NCBI GenBank assembly: GCA_963529665.1
Contig: CAUSAG010000004.1
Coordinates: 47,089 to 111,088 of the forward strand
DNA: 64,000 nt
Direction: 5' to 3'
From: Kingella_B sp963529665
GTDB taxonomy: Bacteria; Pseudomonadota; Gammaproteobacteria; Burkholderiales; Neisseriaceae
The position numbers and the translations under genes are program-made. The notes under the pieces were generated by a model. That model ran no database searches. It saw nothing but the letters and a program-made list of their open reading frames with translations, and was not told where the DNA came from. Shown one piece after another: positions 7,362 to 15,406 of this stretch (its first letter is position 1; each line of letters begins with the position of its first letter).

Positions 7362-8840
7362 ATGGGCTTTAAACCAATCCCAGCCGCCATAGCATTAGCG
7401 CTCACGCTAATTCTCTGGTTCATCCCCGCGCCCGAAGGCGTTGCGCCGAATGCGTGGCATCTGCTTGCGCTGTTTATCGGCATCATCGCGGGCATTATCG
7501 GCAAAGCCATGCCCATCGGCGCGATGGCGATGCTTGCCATGACCATTGTGGCGTTGCTGCAAGTTACCGTGCCCGAAGTGGGCGCAGATGGCAATCCCAT
7601 CAAAAATCCATCTGCCCAAGCCGCCAAAGACGCGTTGAGCAGCCTAAACAGCCCGCTGATTTGGATGATTGGTATCGCCATCATGATTTCGCGCAGCCTG
7701 CTCAAAACAGGGCTGGGCACGCGCATCGGCTATTTGTTCCTGTCGCTGTTTGGCAAAAGAACCGTGGGCGTGGCATACAGCCTTGCCTTGTGCGACTTGC
7801 TGATTGCGCCCGTTACCCCATCCAACACCGCGCGCGGCGGCGCGATTGTGCACCCCATCATGAAAGCCATCGCCACCAGCTTTGATTCCGACCCCGAAAA
7901 AGGCACGCAAAACAAAATCGGGCGCTATTTGGCATTGGTGAACTACCACGCCAACATCATCTCCTGCCTGATTTTCCTAACCGCCACCGCGCCCAATCCT
8001 TTGGTGGTGGATTTGGTTGCCAAAGCCACCGACAGCAAAATCCACATCTCATGGGGTACATGGTTTGTCGCCATGGCTGTGCCAGGGATGATTGCGATGA
8101 TTTTGATGCCGATTATTTTGTATGCCTTGTATAAACCCGAAATCACCAACACGCCCGATGCGCCGCAAATGGCGCGTGCCAAGCTCCAAGAAATGGGTCC
8201 AATGAGCAAACACGAAAAAATCACGTTGGGCGTGTTTGGCATCTTGTTACTGTTGTGGGCAGGCGTGCTTGCGCCGCTTGGCATCAAAGTGGATGCCACC
8301 ACCACCACCTTCCTAGGCATCTCCTTGCTGCTGCTCACTGGCGTTTTAACATGGGATGATGTGCTGAAAGAAAAAGGCGCGTGGGACACCATCGTATGGT
8401 TCGCCGCCTTGGTAATGATGGCAACCTTCCTGAACAAGCTGGGTTTGATTAAATGGTTCTCCGACCTGATGGGGCAACAAATTCAAGGCTTGGGTTTGAG
8501 CTGGATTTGGGGCTGCGCCTTGCTGGCTGTGGTGTATATCTATTCGCACTATATGTTTGCCAGCGGCACGGCACACGTTACCGCCATGCTCGGCGCGTTC
8601 TACGCCGTGGGCTTGCATTTGGGCGCGCCACCGATGCTGTTTGCCTTGGTTCTCGCCGCCAGCACAGGCATTATGATGTCGCTCACGCACTACGCATCAG
8701 GCTCATCGCCCGTTATCTACAACTCGGGCTACACCACAATGGGCGAATGGTGGATTGCGGGCTTTGTGATGAGCGCGGTTGAAATCCTGATTTTCTGCAC
8801 CATCGGCATTATGTGGTGGAAACAATTGGGCTATTGGTAA
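7362..8840 (+). CDS. DASS-family (SLC13/CitT-like) dicarboxylate transporter
   Basis: The 492-residue protein is almost wholly hydrophobic with a dozen or so membrane segments. It carries DASS-type motifs such as SLNSPLIWMIGIAIMISRS, VTPSNTARGG and the C-terminal YIYSHYMFASGTAHVTAM and THYASGSSPVIYNSGY. This family (SodiT, CitT, TtdT) exchanges or co-transports di- and tricarboxylates. Lying downstream of fumarase and a putative fumarate reductase, it probably imports fumarate, malate or citrate, or exports succinate, but the substrate is not defined by sequence. All Gln codons checked are CAA, like the bulk of the window. Confidence 0.88.
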   Translation: MGFKPIPAAIALALTLILWFIPAPEGVAPNAWHLLALFIGIIAGIIGKAMPIGAMAMLAMTIVALLQVTVPEVGADGNPIKNPSAQAAKDALSSLNSPLIWMIGIAIMISRSLLKTGLGTRIGYLFLSLFGKRTVGVAYSLALCDLLIAPVTPSNTARGGAIVHPIMKAIATSFDSDPEKGTQNKIGRYLALVNYHANIISCLIFLTATAPNPLVVDLVAKATDSKIHISWGTWFVAMAVPGMIAMILMPIILYALYKPEITNTPDAPQMARAKLQEMGPMSKHEKITLGVFGILLLLWAGVLAPLGIKVDATTTTFLGISLLLLTGVLTWDDVLKEKGAWDTIVWFAALVMMATFLNKLGLIKWFSDLMGQQIQGLGLSWIWGCALLAVVYIYSHYMFASGTAHVTAMLGAFYAVGLHLGAPPMLFALVLAASTGIMMSLTHYASGSSPVIYNSGYTTMGEWWIAGFVMSAVEILIFCTIGIMWWKQLGYW

Positions 8841-8844
8841 AAAC

Positions 8845-8883
8845 CGTTTTCAGGCTGCCTTGTGTGATAAGGCAGCCTGAAAC
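8845..8883 (+). terminator. DUS-pair terminator after the DASS transporter
   Basis: An inverted DUS pair with a 10-base loop begins a few bases after the transporter stop codon, a typical DUS terminator arrangement. Confidence 0.6.
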
Positions 8884-8888
8884 CTAAA

Positions 8889-8972
8889 ATGGAGCGGTGG
8901 CTCACCGCCATTGCTTATTGAGCATCGCATGACTGATTTAACTAAGATGTCGGCGAGCCGCCGACGCTCCAT
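8889..8972. repeat. Intergenic hairpin repeat, copy 1
   Basis: An 84-bp element starts ATGGAGCGGTGGCTCACCGCC and ends GGCGAGCCGCCGACGCTCCAT. The ends are inverted repeats (ATGGAGC/GCTCCAT) and each arm contains its own small palindrome. Five further full copies occur at 11974, 21515, 26041, 44559 and 50027. Confidence 0.8.
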
Positions 8973-9031
8973 CGGTTACAGGTTTTGCAAATGTTTCAGC
9001 CTGAAAATATGAAACTGGTATCGCAATAAAA

Positions 9032-9077
9032 AAGCAGCCTGAAAACGTATTCCAAACCGTTTTCAGGCTGCCTTTTT
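9032..9077 (-). terminator. DUS-pair terminator for lipA
   Basis: An inverted DUS pair lies just downstream of the lipA stop (9102) on the minus strand; A/T runs flank it on both sides, so it could work in both directions. Confidence 0.55.
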
Positions 9078-9101
9078 GTTTCCGCGCTAATCGCCAATGC
9101 C

Positions 9102-10103
9102 TTAATGATGCCCGCAGCCGCCGCCTTTGTGTTTTTGCTCTTCCAGCACATCATGTGCCTGCATATCCGCGTGGTAAGAGCTGCGCACCATCGCGCCGAT
9201 TGCGGCGTTGGTAAAGCCCATGGCGTAGGCTTCTTTTTCAAATTGTTTGAACTGCTCGGGGGTTACATAGCGCAGCACGGGCAAATGACTGTTAGATGGC
9301 TGCAAATATTGCCCCACGGTAATCATTTCAATATTGTTGGCACGCATATCGCGCATGATTTCGCGCACTTCATCGTCGGTTTCGCCCAAGCCCACCATAA
9401 TGCCCGATTTGGTGGGGATGTGTGGCATCATTTCTTTGTAGCGGCGCAAGAGTTCCAGCGAGTGTTTGTAGTCCGCACCAGGGCGCGCCATTTTATACAA
9501 GCGCGGGTGGGTTTCTAGGTTGTGGTTCATCACATCGGGCGGGTTTTTCGCCAAAATGTCCAATGCGATGTCTAAGCGACCGCGAAAATCGGGCACTAAA
9601 ATTTCAATTTTGGTGTTGGGGCTGGTTTTGCGGATTTCGTTGATGCAATCGGCAAAGTGTTGTGCGCCGCCGTCGCGCAAATCGTCTCTGTCCACCGATG
9701 TAATCACCACATAGCGCAAGCCCATTGCGGCAACCGATTCGGCAAGATTTTTGGGCTCGTCTTTGTCCAATTCGTTGGGGCGACCGTGCCCCACGTCGCA
9801 GAATGGGCAGCGGCGGGTGCAGATGTCGCCCATAATCATAAAGGTGGCGGTGCCGTAGCTGAAACATTCGCCGATATTGGGGCAGCTTGCTTCTTCGCAT
9901 ACGGTGTGCATTTTTTGCGTGCGCAAGATGTCTTTAATTTCAAAGAATTTTTTGCTGGATGGAATCTTGGCTTTAATCCACTCGGGTTTTTTCAGTTTTT
10001 CTTCTAGCGGAACAACTTTGATGGGGATGCGCGCGGTTTTGCTGGCGCCTTTGTGTTTTACGCCTTTGGCGTTGTCTAGGGGGTTGGTGGTTTCGGTGGA
10101 CAT
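9102..10103 (-). CDS. lipA: Lipoyl synthase
   Basis: The 333-residue product is a radical-SAM enzyme that inserts two sulfurs into octanoyl-lipoyl domains of 2-oxoacid dehydrogenases and GcvH. It has the auxiliary-cluster motif Cys69-x4-Cys74-x5-Cys80 (CEEASCPNIGEC) and the radical-SAM motif Cys95-x3-Cys99-x2-Cys102 (CTRRCPFC). The ATG at 10103 is chosen over 10187 because the upstream residues are translated DUS sequence (FSGSLK). The C-terminus is Gly/His-rich (GGGCGHH). It clusters with ybeD and lipB but is separated from lipB by an SDR gene. Confidence 0.96.
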   Translation of the reverse strand: MSTETTNPLDNAKGVKHKGASKTARIPIKVVPLEEKLKKPEWIKAKIPSSKKFFEIKDILRTQKMHTVCEEASCPNIGECFSYGTATFMIMGDICTRRCPFCDVGHGRPNELDKDEPKNLAESVAAMGLRYVVITSVDRDDLRDGGAQHFADCINEIRKTSPNTKIEILVPDFRGRLDIALDILAKNPPDVMNHNLETHPRLYKMARPGADYKHSLELLRRYKEMMPHIPTKSGIMVGLGETDDEVREIMRDMRANNIEMITVGQYLQPSNSHLPVLRYVTPEQFKQFEKEAYAMGFTNAAIGAMVRSSYHADMQAHDVLEEQKHKGGGCGHH

Positions 10104-10223
10104 GGTTTTGCTTTCTGTTGGCTGTGTTGTTTTCAGGCTGCCTGAAAACGGTTTTGGTTTCATTGTGGGCGGTTTGGCAGCCGTCAATGCGCTTTCAGGC
10201 AGCCTGAAAACCGAGAGCGGCGA

Positions 10224-10949
10224 TTATAACCCTTTTCGCATCACCCGTTGCGCCAGCGTGTTGGATAGGCGGTTGAGCCAATAGAGCAGCTTGGTTTTGC
10301 CGCCCATGATTTCGTAGCGGTTGCGCTGGAAGTCGCGCCAAAATTCGTCTGCCAACTCGTCAGGCGAGATTTTCAGGTGGGCGTGTCCTTTGCCTTGCGA
10401 CATCGGCGTGGCAACCATAGGCGGCATCAGTTCAAACACGCGCACGGGCGTGCTTTCCAACTGCCAGCGCAGAGTTTGGCTGAAACTGTGCAGAGCGGCT
10501 TTGCTGGCGCAATACAGGGCGCAGGTTTCTTTGGGCACAATCGCCAAGCCCGATGACACATTGACTACGGCGGCTTCGCGCTGGGCGGTCAAAATCGGTA
10601 AAAAGGCGAGCGTGAGCTGGGCGGGCGCGGTGAGATTGATGTTGATTTCTTGGGCGATGTCGTCCGCCGTTTGCGTGGCAAAGGGCTGGGTGAACTGCAC
10701 GCCTGCGTTGTTCACCAAGATGCTGACATCGGGAAAATCGCGCACAAGGCGTTCACGGTCGGCAGCCTGCGACACATCGGCAACGGCAATCAGGCAGCCT
10801 GAAAGCTGCGCGGCGGCTTGGCGCAAGGCTTCTTCGCGCCTGCCTGCGAGTATCACGCGGTTGCCTGCGGCGTGGAATTTTTTTGCCAGCGCAAAACCGA
10901 TGCCTGTTGCGCCACCTGTAATCAGGATGGTGTGGTTGTTTGGGGTCAT
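10224..10949 (-). CDS. Short-chain dehydrogenase/reductase
   Basis: The 241-residue protein has the classical SDR cofactor motif TGGATGIG (residues 11-18), the NNAG motif and the active-site YCASK, so it is an NAD(P)-dependent oxidoreductase. It resembles DltE-like SDRs, but its substrate is unknown. It lies between lipB and lipA, interrupting the usual ybeD-lipB-lipA order on the same strand. One DUS inside the coding region is read as SGCL. Confident as to family, not as to reaction. Confidence 0.85.
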   Translation of the reverse strand: MTPNNHTILITGGATGIGFALAKKFHAAGNRVILAGRREEALRQAAAQLSGCLIAVADVSQAADRERLVRDFPDVSILVNNAGVQFTQPFATQTADDIAQEININLTAPAQLTLAFLPILTAQREAAVVNVSSGLAIVPKETCALYCASKAALHSFSQTLRWQLESTPVRVFELMPPMVATPMSQGKGHAHLKISPDELADEFWRDFQRNRYEIMGGKTKLLYWLNRLSNTLAQRVMRKGL

Positions 10950-10986
10950 GTTTTTCTTTCTATGCGGTTTCAGGCTGCCTTAATCG

Positions 10987-11589
10987 TTAAGCCAACTCGC
11001 GCACCAAATGCGCCGCCAATTTCTCCGCCACTTCGCTCCAGCCGGGGCAGGGCTGCACAAAGTCGGCAATCTGCGCCATTTCCAGCCCCGCATAGCCGCA
11101 GGGGTTGATTTGGTGGAACGGCTCTAAATCCATATTCACATTTAACGCCAAGCCGTGATACACCGAGCCGTTTTTAATCCGCAGCCCGAGCGAGGCGATT
11201 TTGCGCGCGCCCACATACACACCTGGGCGGTCGGGGTCGTTGGCGGAGGCGATGCCGTATTCGGCAAGAGTGGCGATGATGGCGTTTTCCAGCGCGGAAA
11301 CGATGGCGCGCACGCTGGTTTTGCGGCGTTTGAAGTCTATCATGGTGTACACGACCACTTGCCCCGGTCCGTGGTAGGTGATTTGCCCGCCGCGGTCAAT
11401 TTGCACCACGGGGATGCTGCCTGAAAACAGCAAATGCTCGGGTTTGCCCGCCAAGCCTTGCGTGAACACGGGGGGATGTTCCACCAGCCAAAGCTCGTCT
11501 TCGGTGTTGGGCGTGCGGTGGTCGTTAAATTGTTTCATGGCTTCAAACGTGGGGGCGTAGTCCACCATGCCTAGATTCTTGATTTTCAT
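10987..11589 (-). CDS. lipB: Octanoyl-[ACP]:protein N-octanoyltransferase
   Basis: The 200-residue protein is LipB, which moves octanoate from ACP to lipoyl domains before LipA acts. It shows the family signatures GGQITYHGPGQVVVY and GARKIASLGLRIKNGSVYHG with the catalytic Lys, and the Cys in INPCGYAGLEM. Start ATG 11589 opens MKIKNLGMVDYAPTFEAM, the normal LipB N-terminus. It lies downstream of ybeD in a minus-strand cluster. Confidence 0.95.
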   Translation of the reverse strand: MKIKNLGMVDYAPTFEAMKQFNDHRTPNTEDELWLVEHPPVFTQGLAGKPEHLLFSGSIPVVQIDRGGQITYHGPGQVVVYTMIDFKRRKTSVRAIVSALENAIIATLAEYGIASANDPDRPGVYVGARKIASLGLRIKNGSVYHGLALNVNMDLEPFHQINPCGYAGLEMAQIADFVQPCPGWSEVAEKLAAHLVRELA

Positions 11590-11615
11590 ATTTCAGGCTG
11601 CCTACTAAAAGAGAT

Positions 11616-11882
11616 TTAGTATACCACTTTCACCATCGGATGCGAGGTTACCGCGCGATAGATGTTGTCCAGATGCTCTTGGTTTTCGGCATACACGGTT
11701 ACGGTTGCGCCCAGATAGTTGCCTTTGGAGCTGGGGCGGATTTTGACGTGTTGCTCGGTGGTGTTGGGCGCGTGTTGCTGGATGGCTTTGAGGATTTCGC
11801 TGGCGAAATCGGGGTGGGCTGCGCCCATGATTTTGAGGTCAAAGTGGGTGGGGAAGGCAATAAGGGGTTTTTGTTCGGTCAT
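11616..11882 (-). CDS. ybeD: YbeD/DUF493 family protein
   Basis: The 88-residue protein beginning MTEQKPLIAFPTHFDLKI is a DUF493 (YbeD) member with a small ferredoxin-like fold of unclear role, possibly regulatory for lipoate metabolism. The ATG at 11882 is chosen because the longer frame back to 12092 runs through DUS and hairpin-repeat sequence. The gene stands directly upstream of lipB, as in many proteobacteria. Confidence 0.9.
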   Translation of the reverse strand: MTEQKPLIAFPTHFDLKIMGAAHPDFASEILKAIQQHAPNTTEQHVKIRPSSKGNYLGATVTVYAENQEHLDNIYRAVTSHPMVKVVY

Positions 11883-11933
11883 GGTGGATACCTTTCTAAG
11901 GCGGGTTGTGTGATCGGTTATGGTTTTCAGGCT

Positions 11934-11950
11934 GAGACCTTTGCGAAAAT
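11934..11950. repeat. IS5-type terminal sequence remnant
   Basis: GAGACCTTTGCGAAAAT is close to the terminal repeats of the IS at 61341-62198 and to 63760-63776. Here it stands alone between an incomplete DUS and a complete one, with no transposase beside it. A solo IS end or small derivative is likely. Confidence 0.4.
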
Positions 11951-11973
11951 TTTGAGGCAGCCTGAAATCTAAA

Positions 11974-12058
11974 ATGGAACGGCGGCTCGCCGCCAAATGG
12001 TGGATTAAACAGAGCATTACTGGTTTGCCAAGATGTCGGCGAGCCGCCGATGCTCCAT
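11974..12058. repeat. Intergenic hairpin repeat, copy 2
   Basis: 85-bp element upstream of ybeD with arms ATGGAACGGCGGCTCGCCGCC and GGCGAGCCGCCGATGCTCCAT. Same orientation as copy 1 and preceded by a DUS. Confidence 0.8.
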
Positions 12059-12070
12059 TGGTTGTTTTAC

Positions 12071-12116
12071 GGTTTTCAGGCTGCCTCTTCATCGCGATGA
12101 GGCAGCCTGAAAACGG
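12071..12116 (-). terminator. DUS-pair terminator after the htrA-like gene
   Basis: An inverted DUS pair whose stem is extended by CTC/GAG-type pairing in the loop lies 9 bases beyond the protease stop (12125). Confidence 0.6.
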
Positions 12117-12124
12117 TTAGGCGA

Positions 12125-13564
12125 TTAGGGCAAAATCAACGCCATAAACAAATTGCTGCTGCCGCGTTGCACCAGCAAGGGGATGTTTTTGCCTGCGCTC
12201 TCAATAGCGGCGTTAAATTCTTCTTGGCTGTGCACTTCTTTGCCCGCTACTTCCAGCAAAATGTCGCCACGGCGCAAGCCCGCGTTGGCGGCGATGCCTT
12301 TCACATTGCTCACCACAATATTGCCGTTGCTGTTCACAATCAGCGTTAAGCCTGCGGCGGCAAATTGGAAATCGTCCACATTATCGCCGCGGTCGCTGCT
12401 TTGGCGTTCGGATTTGGCGGCGATGTCGTTTTGCGTGCCGAGCTTAATTTCTACATCCAGCATCTGCCCTTTGCGCCACACACCCAGTTTTACGGTTTGG
12501 TTGGGTTTGAGCGAGCTGATGGTCATCGGCAAATCGCTGGATGAGCGCACTTCGTTGCCGTTCACGCTGCGAATAATATCGCCCACTTTTAAGCCGCCGC
12601 GTTCTGCAGGGCTGCCTGCCAGCACTTTGGCAACCAGCGCGCCTGTGGCTTTGTCTAGCCCAAAGGTTTTGGCTAAATCGTAGCTGACTTCTTGGATCAC
12701 CACGCCCAACTGCCCGCGTTCCACTTTGCCTGTGGCTTTGAGCTGGTCGGCAACGTTCATGGCAACGTTAATCGGGATGGCAAACGAGATGCCCATAAAA
12801 CCGCCGCTGCGGCTGTAAATTTGCGAATTGATGCCAACCACTTGCCCTTTCAGGTTGAACAGCGGGCCGCCCGAATTGCCGGGGTTGATGGCAACATCGG
12901 TTTGGATAAATGGCATATAGCCATCATCGGGCAGGGTGCGGTTTTTGGCGGAAACGATGCCCGAGGTAACGCTGTTTTCAAAGCCAAACGGTGCGCCAAT
13001 AGCCGCCACCCATTCGCCTGATCTCAGCTCGTCGGGGTTGCCGATTTTGACGGTGGGCAGGTTTTTGGCTTCAATTTTAAGCAGGGCAACGTCGGATTTT
13101 TCGTCTTGCCCGATGAGCTTGGCGGGGTATTGACGTTTGTCGTTTAGGGTTACTTTGATGTTGGTCATGCCCTTGATGACGTGGGTGTTGGTGAGGATGT
13201 AGCCATCGGGGCTGATGATGAAGCCCGAGCCGAAGTTGGCGCTGGTGGCGTTGTCGTCTTCGGAAAAGTCGGGGGCGTTGGGGGTGAGCCGTTTGAAAAA
13301 TTCCATAAATGGGTCTTCGTTGCCGTTGTTGTCGTCTTCATCGCGTTCGCGCGAGGCTTGGATATTAACGACTGCGCCGCCTTCGCGGGCAACCAGTTGG
13401 GCAAAATCGGGCAGCATCATGCCCACTGTGCCATCGGCTTTGGGTGGCTCGGTTTGTTTGATGATGCTGGCGGGTTCGGATGCGGTTTGGCTGGGCGCGT
13501 CTTTGCCGCAGGCGGCAAGTGCAAGCGCGGTGAGTAGCGTTAAGGGGAGAAGCGTTTTGTTCAT
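12125..13564 (-). CDS. Do/HtrA-family serine protease, predicted lipoprotein
   Basis: The 479-residue protein has a trypsin-like domain with catalytic His128 (NTHVIKG), Asp158 (KSDVALL) and Ser231 (NPGNSGGPL), followed by two PDZ domains, the DegP/DegQ/MucD plan for periplasmic quality control. Its N-terminus MNKTLLPLTLLTALALAAC has a lipobox with Cys19, so it is probably anchored by lipid rather than free in the periplasm. An acidic, low-complexity segment lies before the protease domain (residues 73-106). It is flanked by DUS hairpins and appears monocistronic. Confidence 0.93.
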   Translation of the reverse strand: MNKTLLPLTLLTALALAACGKDAPSQTASEPASIIKQTEPPKADGTVGMMLPDFAQLVAREGGAVVNIQASRERDEDDNNGNEDPFMEFFKRLTPNAPDFSEDDNATSANFGSGFIISPDGYILTNTHVIKGMTNIKVTLNDKRQYPAKLIGQDEKSDVALLKIEAKNLPTVKIGNPDELRSGEWVAAIGAPFGFENSVTSGIVSAKNRTLPDDGYMPFIQTDVAINPGNSGGPLFNLKGQVVGINSQIYSRSGGFMGISFAIPINVAMNVADQLKATGKVERGQLGVVIQEVSYDLAKTFGLDKATGALVAKVLAGSPAERGGLKVGDIIRSVNGNEVRSSSDLPMTISSLKPNQTVKLGVWRKGQMLDVEIKLGTQNDIAAKSERQSSDRGDNVDDFQFAAAGLTLIVNSNGNIVVSNVKGIAANAGLRRGDILLEVAGKEVHSQEEFNAAIESAGKNIPLLVQRGSSNLFMALILP

Positions 13565-13705
13565 GAGTTGTCCTAGATGGGGATATGGGGGACGGATGTC
13601 CGTTTTGTGTTTTCAGGCTGCCGTTGCTGGGATGAATTTACAACGGGGATATTCGTTTTCAGGCTGCCTTGATATTTTCGCTATATGGGGAAACTTGCTA
13701 AAAAA

Positions 13706-14404
13706 TCAACCAAGTGCGAATAAGATTTTGCCGTGTTGTTTGAGCCATGCTTGGGCAGCGGGGCTTTGCGGGTCGTGCTGCTGCACCAGTTGCCAGAAGG
13801 CGCGGCTGTGGTTGGGGTGGCGCAGGTGGCAGAGTTCGTGGATGCAAACGTAATCTTGCACGCTCTCGGGCGCGCCAATCAGTCGACAGTTGAGCTTGAT
13901 GCCTGTGCGGGCGCGGCATACGCCCCAGAAAGTTTTGGCGCGGGTTAGGCTGATGGCGGCGGGGATGAGTTGCAGGCGTTGGCTGTGCGCTTGCAGCCTG
14001 GGCAGCAGGGTGTGTTGGGCAGCCTGAAACAGATGTTGGCGCAGCAAATCCAGCTGTTGCGCGGTGGATGGGTTTTCAGGCAGCCTGAAAATGCATTGGC
14101 TGTCGTCGCGCTCTATTTGGGCGACGGCGGCGCGGTGTAAGGCGTAGGGGATGCCTGCGAATAGGATGGTGGGCGGTAGGTTTTCAGGCTGCCTTTGCGG
14201 CTGGGCGGGGGCTTGGCTCAGGATGCGTTGCAGCGTAGTTTCGTTATCGCCCAGCCAGTTTTGCAGTTGGCTCGGGCTGAGCCATTTGGGAATGCTGAGA
14301 TTCAGGCTGCTGCTGTCGCGCGCGCGGATGATGATGTTGCGCTTGGCGTTGCGTTTGATGTGTAGCGCGATGGGGGTGTTGACTAGGGTGTGGATTTGGA
14401 TCAT
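13706..14404 (-). CDS. YgjP-like zinc metallopeptidase-domain protein
   Basis: The 232-residue protein contains HELCHLRHPNHSRAFW, the HExxH-type zinc site plus downstream His of the YgjP/DUF45 (WLM/SprT-related) family; the first motif reads HELCH. These proteins are predicted cytoplasmic metallopeptidases with no settled substrate. The ATG at 14404 is preferred since the longer frame to 14551 is made from DUS repeats. Several DUS copies inside are translated as QPEN. Confidence 0.82.
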   Translation of the reverse strand: MIQIHTLVNTPIALHIKRNAKRNIIIRARDSSSLNLSIPKWLSPSQLQNWLGDNETTLQRILSQAPAQPQRQPENLPPTILFAGIPYALHRAAVAQIERDDSQCIFRLPENPSTAQQLDLLRQHLFQAAQHTLLPRLQAHSQRLQLIPAAISLTRAKTFWGVCRARTGIKLNCRLIGAPESVQDYVCIHELCHLRHPNHSRAFWQLVQQHDPQSPAAQAWLKQHGKILFALG

Positions 14405-14501
14405 GGATGAGATGGGGTTTAGGCAGCCTGAAAACGGGATTGGGGTTTTCAGGCTGCCTATGCGGTTGGGCAATATTTTGTTTTTAATAAGAAAACGCTT
14501 T

Positions 14502-15227
14502 TCAGGCTGCCTTGGGCGGCGTGTGCGAAATCTCCACTTGGCGCGCTTCAATCCAGTCTTCGCACAGCTGCATCAATTCCACTTCGCTATCGGTGGCTTG
14601 GTAGGAAATCGGCTTGCCAATCACCACTTGCACCACGCCTGGTTTTTTTAACACCGCATTTTTCGCCCAAAATTCGCCGCTGTTGAGCGCAACGGGCACG
14701 ATGTTCATTTCAAACAATTTTGCCATGCGCGCGCCGCCCAGTTTGTAGCGTCTGCGCTCGCCTGCTGGCACGCGCGTGCCTTCGGGGAAGATGACAATCC
14801 AAAAACCTTGCTGTTTGCGCTTTAAGCCTTGCTCGGCAAGCTGGCGCATGGCATCCGCGCCTGCTTTGCGGTCAATGCCGATGCCGCCGCCCAGCTTTAA
14901 TGCCCAGCCGAAAAAGGGGATTTTAAACAATTCTTTTTTTAGAACATAGGTTTGCAAGGGGAAGATTTGTTGCAAGGCAAAGGTTTCCCATGCGCTTTGG
15001 TGCTTGGAGCAGATGATGGAGGGCGTATCGGGGATGTTTTCTTTGCCGTGCACTTCGTAGCGCAGTCCAACAACGTGTTCCAGCACCCACAGCAGCAGCG
15101 CTGTCCACGCCTTGCCCACGCGGTTCACGCCTTTGGGAAAGGGCAAGGCGAGCACGGCACAGAAAAACAGCAGCGGAAGCGTGGTAAACAGGACGATGTA
15201 GTAGATAAGGTTTTTTAGATAAATCAT
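14502..15227 (-). CDS. plsC: 1-acyl-sn-glycerol-3-phosphate acyltransferase
   Basis: The 241-residue membrane protein has an N-terminal hydrophobic helix, the acyltransferase motif His76-x4-Glu81 (KHQSAWE, a frequent variant of HxxxxD) and FPEGTRVPAG. It acylates lysophosphatidate to phosphatidate in phospholipid synthesis. A second PlsC-family gene occurs at 40425-41096. Start ATG 15227 excludes a DUS-encoded extension. Confidence 0.9.
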   Translation of the reverse strand: MIYLKNLIYYIVLFTTLPLLFFCAVLALPFPKGVNRVGKAWTALLLWVLEHVVGLRYEVHGKENIPDTPSIICSKHQSAWETFALQQIFPLQTYVLKKELFKIPFFGWALKLGGGIGIDRKAGADAMRQLAEQGLKRKQQGFWIVIFPEGTRVPAGERRRYKLGGARMAKLFEMNIVPVALNSGEFWAKNAVLKKPGVVQVVIGKPISYQATDSEVELMQLCEDWIEARQVEISHTPPKAA

Positions 15228-15406
15228 GGTGTTGTCTTTTTCAGGCTGCCTGTGGGCTGTTGGCATTCAATTTTTGCAGCGGATTTTGCGTCATAAAATG
15301 GTAGGGGCAAGGCGAAAATGCGAACCTATACTGCCCATAGGCGAGTATTTTTAACGCAGCAGGGCGCAAAAGCCGCCAAAACGTTGATTATCAATAGCCC
15401 TAGTGG

